In this document: positions 24,753 to 36,700 of the stretch, piece by piece | Layout: every line of letters starts with the position of its first letter | How positions within the stretch are numbered: position 1 is the first letter of the stretch | NCBI GenBank assembly: GCA_944472155.2 | Contig: OX235274.1 | Span: 31,246,052-31,310,051 of the forward strand | Direction: 5' to 3' | Length of the DNA: 64,000 nucleotides | Origin: Trichobilharzia szidati | Taxonomy: Eukaryota > Platyhelminthes > Trematoda > Strigeidida > Schistosomatidae | Notes under the pieces: model-generated | Told to the model about the DNA's origin: nothing | What the model saw: only the letters and a program-made list of their open reading frames with translations | The model's database searches: none | Translations under genes and position numbers: made by a program

Positions 24753-27700
24753 TAAACACTATTCCGAACAATAGTGATCATACACAATGGAAACTTTCGG
24801 CATTACGTATTCAGATGAAAGAGAGATGAAAAATATCCAGTTAACAGGGCAAAGAAAGACTGATAACCTCTTCTTTCTAGACGCATAAATCAGGTTTCAG
24901 GTGCTTGATGGAAATGGCTTCAGCAAACTTAAGGAGAATTGAGCTTTTTTACCTATTGATAATTTTGAACGACTTTTCGACGTCCACCTGATGACCCGTG
25001 TCCAGGAGATACCTGGCAATGGTACTGTTTAAAGCATTTGTTCCCTTTAGACGTAAGCTTTTTGGTACATGTTCAGAAAATCGTAGATATGCCCTTCTTT
25101 CTGTCCTTCCAATGTAACTGCCCCCGCAGATACACGTAAATTTGTATATAAAGTTGGAGTTAACAAGAGAAGGATATCTATCGATTTTTGATTGCACCAA
25201 AGAGAAAGTTTTTCGATAGACAGGAGCGAGCTTAGCTGCAGGATAGCCTATGGCTAGTGATGTTCATTAAGAGGAATAAATGTATGAAATCCAAGCATTT
25301 ATGTAAGACTTAGCCATTAAATGCGATACTTCAGTGTAGTTTGACCTTCGCTTTGCGTTTTGTAGAACAAAAACATATTCATTATAAAAGTCACATAGAA
25401 AGTGATAAAACAAAGCTTACTAATATGTTCAACTGTCAAGTGCTTGCTTCAATAAACGGTATTTTAGGCCTTTAAGCTACATGTGCCAGATCTATTCTCC
25501 AAAATCATGATTATATTCAAAAAGAAGTGAGACTGAAATGCAGTGACTATGGAAGGTTAAAACTTCTTCATTCCCATTTCTTCATTATGGAAGCACCAAT
25601 TCATGAAATATAAAGAAACATTATTTTATCTCTATTCTCTTCTGTTTGTTTGCTCTATTAATTCACTAGTGTGCTGGAGGAAATAGTAGCAAAAGCTGGT
25701 TGCATGAAAGAGCGATTCTATGCTTTCCTGTCTCGTGACTTTTTGGATGAAATGAAAGACTACTTCTACTATTCTATGATTAGAACGCAGGGCATAGATT
25801 GTTTGGATAAGCGTGAAACATCCCTAACAATTCCAATTACTGAAATACCGTATGTTATGAGAGCGATAGGCTTCTATCCAACAGAAACAGAGGTTAGTAT
25901 TTCTATTTTCGTTTGTATATTTAGTTGTTAGATCAAAACTTGACGACAGTGTAGTTGAATTTGCTTGATATTTTGTACACTTGTGAATAGTACACATGTC
26001 AGACTGCGAAATATGATATATGCTGTCACCTTTGTCCTATAAATTAATCCAACTACTTAGGAAAAAAGTGTTACAATATAAATCTACTTAAAAATTGGTT
26101 GTCTAACTGCTACAGAGACAGGTAGTGTTCTTTGTGGGAAATCAAAAAGCACTTTCGAGTTTGATCACGGATTGTTATCAATTAGACAAACATTGGAAAC
26201 CAGCTGTTTTGTCCAATTCTGAGCACAAACGACCCAACCAGGAATCGAACCCAGTTTACAAAAAGTGATAGTTGATCATACAGCTGCTGGGATGGAGCCC
26301 AATGACCCATCGATTCCAGCTTCTTTCACAATAAGCGATTTTAATGCCACCGCTAGCTAGTGTCATCGGTAGGTATTTCTTCTCATAATCCGACCTAGTG
26401 GTGTGGTGAGAGCTGGCTGCTATCCAAATTGGTAGGCAGTAATTTACGTCAATGTTTACGTCCCCAATATTGGTCGTGAGAAAAATGAGAACAAAGACAG
26501 ATTCAACAACCAATCACAGCAGACCTTGCGTAGGCGGATACAATTTGCAGATAGATAATCTGAGCTTCAATAAACGGCTACAAAGAGACGAACGATTAAC
26601 GTTCAACGAGAAACCACCAATCAGAAGATTGTGTTTGTTTGCTTACAATAATTTATAATAATGTACATGAAAATCTATAAATATCTTTTTATGAGTTGAT
26701 CACGGATTGATATCAGTTAGAGAACCATTGAAAACCAGGGAGTACTGGACAGCTTCTGTTTCGTCCTAGTTTGGGAATCATCGACAGTTCGCAACCACTT
26801 GTGTTCGAACCCAGGACCTTCCGGTTACAAGACAAGCTCGCATACCATTCAGTCACTGGGACCCGAATCAATGGCTCATGAATTCTAACTTCTACCAATT
26901 CGTGATTTAGCGCGACCCCAACCATTGTCGTAGGTAAGACATCCATCCACACACGTGACATCTAAGGGAACCTTACTGGTCACTACTTCTCACTAGAACT
27001 ACAGGAAGCCCCAACCTGTAGCAAGTCACTAGTGAGTATCAGATTAATTTTTAAGTATTAGTCTGTAGGGTTCAGTTCCCACCGGGGTGATTTGATGCAT
27101 GCTGTTAAGGAGTTCGAAAGCAGTACTCCTTTATTTCAGTGGTTTCTTAATTGGAGTTAGTTCATGGTCAAACTTGAAATCCCTACAAATCAATCCTTGA
27201 AAAATGTGCTTAGTAATATTTTGGCGCTATCTGTTTACAGGGAAAAAACATATGGGAATTACAGTTATTGATTATTTATAAGTATGACGATGGATACTAA
27301 CTAATAGATCAACTGCACCAAGTTGTGTAGAGGCTGTATGGCTTTTGTATTATTATGTTATTATACTAGTAGGTAGCAATCAACTATTCATTTTTGTTGA
27401 TTGTTTGCTCAGAAATGTTGACATTTGTAAAATCTTGTGGTCCCTAGCTGTCTTACAAAGTGATTACTGGCTACCATCATTATCTGGTCTTTATTTCATG
27501 CTTAGTTTATCTGTAGGCAGGTGATGATAGATGTAGCTACTTCGTATGTTGCCCAGCCAAAAATAGCACTTATGTCAGATTGTGCATCTTCAGTAAAAAA
27601 TTTGAACAGAGTATTGATAATGCATAGCATACATTCCTTTGAAAGAAATGGGCTCCTCCTGGAAGTTATGTCAGTTCATTTGTGTGGATACAGTATTATT

Positions 27701-30700
27701 ATGTTATGATGTGTACTTCAGTGCTGATTAGAATGGATGGTTTTTGGCCAGAATGGTTGACTAACAACCTATCAGACGATGAATATGCAGAAGAAAATAG
27801 ATATGAATTGCAGAGACCGTTGAGTGACATCATATACAAGACAGGCCTTTCAACGGGGAACGAAAAGTTGGGTGTTGGTCCGATGGTTACATGGAAGATG
27901 AAAGCTTATGGACAATCGTTGGACTAGATGAACAGGATTGCAGTGAACCGAGTGGAATGGAGATGTGTTTCTGAAGTACTCTGTTCCACTTGGAACTCAG
28001 AACAATAATATTAACATCATAACCATCTCTTTTTCACAAAAGTGTTTCTGTTCACGAAGTAAAGCAGGTATGAAAATAAAAGAACTGGAACATAATGATA
28101 TCCGAGTGGGGAAAAAAGAATATGAGAAGCAGAGTACTTCATTTTAGATAAATGAGGATGTTTAGAATCTAAAACTGCTAAACAGTGGATAGAACGAATT
28201 TGAAAGAAATCAACAACAGTTATTAAGGATTGGTTCTTCACGTTTCGAGGATTCGAGTCAAGCAACCTACGCTACTCTACTTAAAATGATAGTTAGAAAA
28301 TGGATTGATACTATAATCGGTCTGACCACCTCTATCTCATTTCCAGCTTAATCCAACTTAACTTAGTACGACCCGTTCGAGGAAGGCAGCTATTAGATAT
28401 GCATGTTTGTACATATGTCTCAACCACCTTAACCGATGGGGCTTTACAAACGCATCGATTAACTTGTATTTCTTAACAAATGATCCACACTTGACGCCTA
28501 TGATCAAAAACTTTGATTCCTTATATATCGCCTACTTTCAGCAACCTTGTTTCACAAAAGTGAAGCAGGACATTCTTATCAACTACACTGTAAGCTGGCT
28601 CTTTGTGAATAGCCAGAATATCTATCTGGTGCCTTAAGTGACACACTAGTGGTATTAGACGATTGGAGGCAATCGTTAGGAAGCCTTGAACCTAGGTTTC
28701 CTGCTTGTTGGCACTCACCAGTCAGCAAGGTTTATCTTCAGTCTTGAAGGAATTCATGTCCTCTCGGAAATTCAAACCCGTGTCACCAGCCAGTGTTGCA
28801 CTCAGAGACGTAACCAGTGAGCTATTCGGGCATTTGAAAGACCTCCCGTATGAGTGTATTGGATACTTTGATTGAATACTAACTAGTGTCATTCCTCTAG
28901 TCTTTTGTTTGCTGCAGACTGAATTCTGTCAGTCAAGTTAGCAATGTGGCCACACTATCAGAAGGGAAATAACTTCGTTCAAGATTGTAGATAAGTCTTG
29001 CTAACGAGTGTAGGCTAGTTTTACTGCATCATACTACATTTGGTAATGATAAACAGCATGCCAAATATAAGCACAATTTCACCCAAGTCATTGAGAATGC
29101 TCCATATTTTGTCAGTATCTTCGCTTAATGAAACCAAAGAGTCCTCATCTCATTAGCAAAATGCTGGTCCATAAGGCATCGAGCAACTGATCATAAATGT
29201 CTGTAAGCTGTCAAAGAGCTGGATGCGTTCAAGTGGAGTGCTCTAAACAGCATATTATCCTTTTTGACCACTCCCTTCATAAGCAAACATTATCACAACA
29301 TCTCGCGATCTACAGAGTGGAAAGTGGTTACGTCCAATTTAACTTTCTGTGTATTTGAGTTAGGTTATATTGGTGACTACATCCATCTTTTCTGCGATCC
29401 AAACATAAATTGAACATTAGTTCCAAGCCACTCAATTTTGTAGTTCATTGCGGGATGTGACACTGATGAACAAGTCAAGTTAGCAGCTATTGACTGGATG
29501 GTAGGTGCATCACAGTTACTACAGATTTTCTTTAAACGGTAGGCGGCAGTATTCCAAGTATAGAATGAAACCTGAGAGGAGAAAATTTTGATTATACTGT
29601 GCTATAAATCAGTATTTTTAGACAGTTTTATTTCATGGTATGAGTCACATTCAGATTAGTCGACTTCTTTAAACCATTTTGGAACAATTCGTTATAATAC
29701 GTATATATTTGTAGTTCTAATTTTAAGTTCGCATATAAACTTATGGCTGGTGGGTACTGCTGTAATAGTACAGGGCAAGACACTTGGTAATGGACCTTGA
29801 TTAAGGGAAAACATATCATATTTCTACATTATTAGCCAAAGTTCAGCTAGGTCAAAAGAGAATAAATTGTTCTGATTCGTTGGCGATTACTCCAAGGTAA
29901 AACAAGTTGTCCAATGAAGTTATTTCATGCCCACAACGTAAACTAAATCCGGATTTGAGGAATAAGTACTCCTACCTCTGCTGCAGCGGTTGACTTAAAA
30001 TGTTGACTTGCGTTTTAGCTGCTTCCTATCTATCTTCATCATGCTACACTACCACGTTCTGTGTGAAGTGGACAGTCATCGATGGCACTAGTTAGGAACA
30101 ATGATATATTGCTATCTGACTGGAGTTAGAATTTATAGGTTGATAAATTTTATCTAGGTGGCCGAATAGTTGGCATGCTGTTGTTGTAAGATGAAAGTAT
30201 TTGGTTCGATTCTTACAAGGGTCTTCAGTGATCTGTGCTGATGAGACCCAGACTACGACGAAACAGCTACCTATTCCTCTGTGGTTTTCAATGGTTCTCT
30301 GAGTGCTCTCGGTTCACGATGAAACCCACAATGAAAAAAATACATGTGCGTACATCTGTGTTAACCTCTCATTTATCGAAATGTAGACTGGTCGACAAGA
30401 TGGACACATCCGTCATAAAAATGAATTTGAATTTGAATGAAAACGAAATGAAATAGTTTTATGGTATTCTTTAGAATATACTTCATTCTTTGTTTGTTTT
30501 TGCTTTTTTGAATCTTTCAGATTGAAAATATGATCAATGAAATTAAATATTCGAAATTTTGTGATATTGGAGAGTATACAACAGAAGTTGATTTAGATAC
30601 TTTTATTCAATGTAATTGAATTTTGAATATATATTAGTGAAATCTTATAAATGTATAACTTAAGGCAGTACACTTTCATTTCGGTGAAATTCACGTATTT

Positions 30701-33700
30701 GGGAGGAATTACAATCTTCAGATTATTAAGTACTATGGGAGAGGAGGTTGTGATCATATGTTTTTATGAGAATGTTCCACTTTTCATTCTATGATTGCAC
30801 CTTTTTGCTTATAAATTGTCCTGAATCCATAGAGCTGTTCACCATCTTACACAAATCCGTTATCTATATCCACTAATTCTGTGCCTATAGATCGTTCATA
30901 GACAACATTATTATATTTTGGCCTAAATTCCAGTCCAGGTGTGAACTAGTACCATTATGGTTGATGGTGACTAGCAGTGAAATCCAGAATGCGTATTTCG
31001 TACTATTTGAGACTCGTCAAATGGATATACCTGCATTCCATAGTGAGTGATTTTGTTCCTATTGAGACTTGAACCCAGCACTAGTCTTTTCAAACACCAA
31101 AGCGTTATCCAATAGACTATAGGGGCCATCTCTTGTGCAACGGATATCAGTTATTGGTTATTTTTAGGTCAACAGAGATCCAGCATTACAGTCCAACATA
31201 TTCAGTCAACGGGGAATGCAAATTAACACTATCTCCAGTTTGAATCCATGAGATGTGCCTATGCAACCTGAAACTATTCGTACAGAATTCAGTTGAAAGT
31301 AAAGATGATAGGCTGCAAATGCTAGTTTTTCTGTCAGTTCACATGAGTCGGTATATTAAGTTATCCACGGAGAATACTTTGCTCATCTGGCCACATTTTA
31401 TTCAAAATTTTACTGATACTATTCCACTGAATATACCAGTGGGGAACAGTTGTGTTACTATCTGTTAACTTTAAGTTGACGTAAGTTCTTAAGCTTAAAA
31501 AAATAACATTCAAATGGTTTCTCCGAGCATAGAATGAAATACGCGAATTTCTTTAGTCTTATCCTCTATCATTTCCCCACTTAAGTATATGTCATTTTAG
31601 TTCAGCTGAAATTAGAATTTTTATCTGATTATCCCTTTAAAGAATAATGAATGTTACACTGACTTTTCTTCACTTCTTATTGAGCTTTGTCAAAAAATAC
31701 AAAGATAGGTGTTAGGTAGAAATAATGGCGAAGACTTGGGGTTTAGGGGGATGAAATTGGTGTAGCTATCTTCTCTGATATGGATGATTTTTGTTGTGAA
31801 GCTTTCAATGGCTCTTTGGAGAAGTTTTTGACATCAGAAGTATACTGAGTAGACGACAGACAGGTTTCGACATAAGTTTGATATGGACTGATCATAGATG
31901 TACTAATGGACTTAACCCTAACACACTTCAGCGACTCAGGGATTGACTTGCTACCAGGGAATAATCTCGTCGATTTAGAATATGCGGACGATATAGTCCT
32001 TCTAGGCGAGGACACTGACAAAATGCAAAGTCTACTGAACACCTTGAGCAACAATCTTCGTATATTTGGCATGTGATTCGCCCCTGTAAAATGTAAGATG
32101 ATGCTACACGATTGGACTTCACCGACCCCTAGATTAGAAATAGGAAGTGAAGTGGTAGAACACGTTGACCGTTTCAATTACTTGGGAAGTACCATCAGCC
32201 CCAACGGGTTGATCTCCGACGAAATCTCAGCACGAATACAGAGGGCTAGGTTCGCATATGCCAGTTTACGCCGTCTCTGGCGTAGACGTGATATCCGACT
32301 ATCGACCAAAGGGCGTGTGCACTGCTCAACAGTCCGCTCCGTCCTTCTTTATGGCTGTGAGACCTGGCCATTGAGAGTGGAAGACATGAAAAGATTAGCT
32401 GTGTTTGATCATAGGTGTCTTCCTTCTATCTCCCATGTGAAGTGGTATAATAATAATAATATATAAGGTGAGCAATATTGAGGTTAGGCGTCGAGTGCTA
32501 GGTAAGGCGGGGAAATCAATCGACGAGACTGTGAGATTACATCGACTGAGATGGTTAGGACATGTGTTACGTATGCCTAGTCATCGCCTTCCTCGACAAT
32601 GGGCAATGTTAGCTGATATAGGGTCAGGCTGGAAAAGAGCTAGCGGTGGTCAAACGAAAACATGGCACCAGTCAATGAAATCCACAACAGTTAGCTTAAG
32701 CCACGTAGGAAGGTGTAGACTGGCTTCCTGGTTGGGGTCCTCGGGATGGTAAAAACCAATGGTTGGAAACAATTGGTGACATGGCTCAAAATCGTTCTCA
32801 ATAGCGCAGATGCATCCACTCCTTGTGACTTATGATTTCCAATGTAACTGTTTTGCTCTCCTTTATTACTATTCCTTTGTCTCATACCACTGTTTACTGT
32901 CTATATTATGCATTTCTTCTACTTTCTTGCTTTGTGTGCTACATGGAGTGTGGCGACTTGAACTGCCGCACATATGTGCAAAGTTCTATGTCGAAAACCG
33001 ACCGACCGACTGATAAAGATGGATAAAATTCATCGGCAAATGTATAAAAATTAATGAACAAGGTCGATATCTTCAACACGAATGTCAAACCAACACTTCT
33101 ATGTGATTCAAAGACTTTGCGAGTCACCTGAAGCATTTCTAATAGGCTACTGCAGACCTTTATCAACAGCTGCCTACTTCGCTCTGTACTGAAAGTTAAA
33201 TAGCTAGAAATGATAAGCAGTGAGGAATTCTGGAAACTAGCCAAAAAAGAACCTATTGCCCAACAAGTACTCAGAAGGAAAGGAAGAAGGGTTGAACACA
33301 CGGTGAGGAGAGCACTGAGTGACATACACAGGCACTGAAGTTGAGTTGAGTGTGTGTCCGAGGATGATATGCGAAGGATGGTATGAGGAGAAGATGAGAG
33401 CTTACAGGCAGTCGTGGAATCAGCTCAGAAGGATTGCAGGGAACAAAATGAAATGGAGGTATGCCGTTACTGAAGGCTTATGTTCATTTCAGAACCGAAG
33501 GGAGCAATGATAACATATGACCTCACAGTTCCGATGATAGAGTAATCTTCATTTCATGTCAGTGAGACGCTGATCAGAAATCTTCACCCTATGACTTTTA
33601 TCAGGAAGTTGTTAGACATTTGGTGTTCAAAGTCATTCTTTCACTATTTAATGAAAATGCGAAATTTTATGCTGAAATTAATTCCGTGAAAAGTGACATG

Positions 33701-36700
33701 ATGTACAAAATGCTATTTGTAAAACATAACATATGCAGTAACTCTTGCAATTGAAGGTGCCGACTTTGAAGACGGTACCCAAAGTTTCTAAGCAGGTGTA
33801 GGCGCTCTTCATCCTATGAACTTGACTATTCCTCTTTTATTGTAACTTCTATTATTATTATTACTGATAAGGTATTTCGACTGCTAATTGTGTTCTGCTA
33901 CTCCATTATTGCATGGTTGACTTCTGATTGTCTGTACTGCATATCAAAACAGTCCGGTGATTTAAAACTATGCCAGCCTACAACCATCTCCAACAACACT
34001 AAGAGTGACATTCTCTGGCCGTCCAATACTTCGAAACAGCGCTAAGGACAAACTCTCGCATATGACCAACTCAATGTGCATATACCAGTTCACCTGCTCG
34101 TGCGGAGCTAGGTACATAGGTCTTTGTATGCGCGTCCTTTCAAAACGTGTTAGAGAACATAACCTAGTATGGCTACAAAAAAGAGGCACTGGTTCAATCA
34201 GAAGTGCCATTATTGAACATGTTATCAACACCTCCCACAACATCTCAACTGACTCATCATTCAAAGTAATTTACAAAGTGAGCAGAAATCTACCAAAAGC
34301 AGTGTGTTTCCGACTTCTCTGTACTGCAGAAGCCTTCACAATATGCATCGAAAAGCCGGAGCTGTGTGTTCAAAAGAAATTAGTCCAACCTCTACAACTA
34401 CCATGGACCTAGTTTGGTGTGTTCCCCTAGCCTCCGTTTTTTGTTGTTTTTTTCAAATTTTTTTTCGTTCTCTGTCTGTGATTCCTCTCTATTTGTCTTC
34501 ATTCAATTCATCTCATTTTTCCAGTTATAAAATCAGTTATTTTAAGTTTGTTTCCTTGCTTTTCCTGCTCACATTTGTAATTCGTTTAAAATAACTATTT
34601 TACAATTATATCCTAATCCCGTGTAATTTTTGTTTCTAAGGCTCTTGTAATCTATATTCGCACCTCCTAACTCCCATATCAAGTTGAAAATTATTATTTC
34701 AATGTTTCCATGCTCATTTTCTACACACCAGTAATTCGTTCTAATGCTTTGTAATTTTGTTTCTAAGCCTCTCGTAAACCAAATCTAGTTGAAAATAATT
34801 GTCACCTTTTATTCACTTTTGTAATTATGTGGAATCAAATAAGAATTGTATCTATGTAAAATTGTGTATTTAAATGAGATTGTATAGCTTTTGAAAATGA
34901 AATCTCCGAAAAGGCAGATATCTTTGCTGAACTTCGTGTTCTCTTTTTCCAGTTATTTCCTATGAAAATGGCGTCAAATTTCTACTGAGCTGAAGACGCG
35001 TGTACTCGTTGAATTGTGTAAGAAGAAGCTCTTCAGATGGCTCAGCCGGAGATCTTACACCTTTAAGATGAATCCAATGGGATTTCAATGAGCATGGGGA
35101 TATATATCAGTGGTGGAGCACTCGCCACAAACTAAATGACATACCGATGTATGAGTTTTGAAATAATAGAGAAGATTTGTAGCACAGGTGGATGGTTTGC
35201 AATTAATAGTGTTCTCTTAGCTGGTTGGTTTAGTTGCGGAGCTTTCGTCGTCCTTCTGGGCAGCATCTTAAGCGCAATATTTAGCATAAAGTGAAATGAT
35301 TAAAATTCTTCATGAGTGATATGATTGCGTCTCCTGGTAACCATCTTCACATATGTATTGACCATTTTCTATTGACTTCGATTTTTAACTTTCTGGTTAC
35401 CTGATTTACTTTTTATTAGTTGGTATATTTCGTCTATAGTAACGTGTTTGTTAATTGCATTTTCGTTTGAGTACCAGGCTTCTAGGAATTCCCTGACTGC
35501 ACTTTTAGTGTTTCCTCTGTCTAAGATTTTGACATTATCCCAATCAAATTGATGACCATTATTGTCTATATGCATTGATACTGGAGAAAACATATCGTGT
35601 CTTTTCACGGCTGATTTGAAGAAATTTAAACCATTTCACTTTATGCTAAATATAGCGCTGTAGATATTGTCCAGAAGGACGACGAAAGCTCCGCAACTAA
35701 ACCAACCAGCTCAGAGAACACTATTAATTGCAAATGTATGAGTTTGATGATATTAGATAGTTGGAGGCAATCGGCAGGAAGCCTTGAACCTAGGTTTCGT
35801 TCTCGTTGAGTTTATCGAAATAAATTGACTACTCCAACTGTATGAATTAATAGTTAAATTTTAATTATTCAACTAATGTCTAACATTCATATTTATCTAC
35901 AGAATACTAGGTGTTATTAAAAGATATTTTCTTGGTATTTACAGTGTATTGGAACCATCGACCATATCAAGGTGTGCTTTATAAGGATGTTGAGGCTGCT
36001 TTCAATGTCTTAACAAAAGTGAAAGTCGATGAGAACGGGAGATTTGCTTCACTACGAAATATTCACGAGGTGCCAAAAAAGAATAAAGCAAGTGTACCAT
36101 TTGAAGAATTAATTTTTTCCTTACAGAATTCAGGTGAGTTGTATTTCAGATATTGAATAACAGAACGATTTCAGTATTTTAAAAAGGGACTACTACCATT
36201 AATTGGTATGACTTCATTTTCTCAGAAGAAACACACTTTGAAGGATTTAACCTTCTGAAGGTTTTGGAAAAAATATTTTTATATTATTCTATGTGCGTCG
36301 GTGGCATAACGGCTAGGGCGCTCGCCGACCATGCACATGGTCAGGGGTTTGATCCCCGGTCGACACATTTCTTACCTCGCTAAGCCAGAAATAATGCTAG
36401 TGGAGAGGAAAGGTTGGGCATGAGGCTAGCAACTCCATCCTGTAAAATAAACACTGCTACAGAAACTTCAAGCCACTAGCTTGAAGCCCTATGTTCCACT
36501 GGGGAACGTGCAGGACTCCACATATTATTTTATAGCTTTATTGGATATTTGTGTATTGGTGGCACAGAGGTAGAATTCTCGCCAACCACGCATGTAGTTC
36601 CGAGTTCAATTCCCGGCAGCCGCATTCCTTTAACTCACTAAAGCAGTAATAAGGTTGGCAAAGAGGGAAGGTTGGGCAAGAAGCTAGCAACTCGATCCCG

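Noticed and set aside
35236..35300. Functional hammerheads in the two inverted arms of PLE-C at 35.2-35.7 kb
   Set aside because: Cores are CTTAAGA and CTGTAGA, each with an essential base changed. Only stem I remains.
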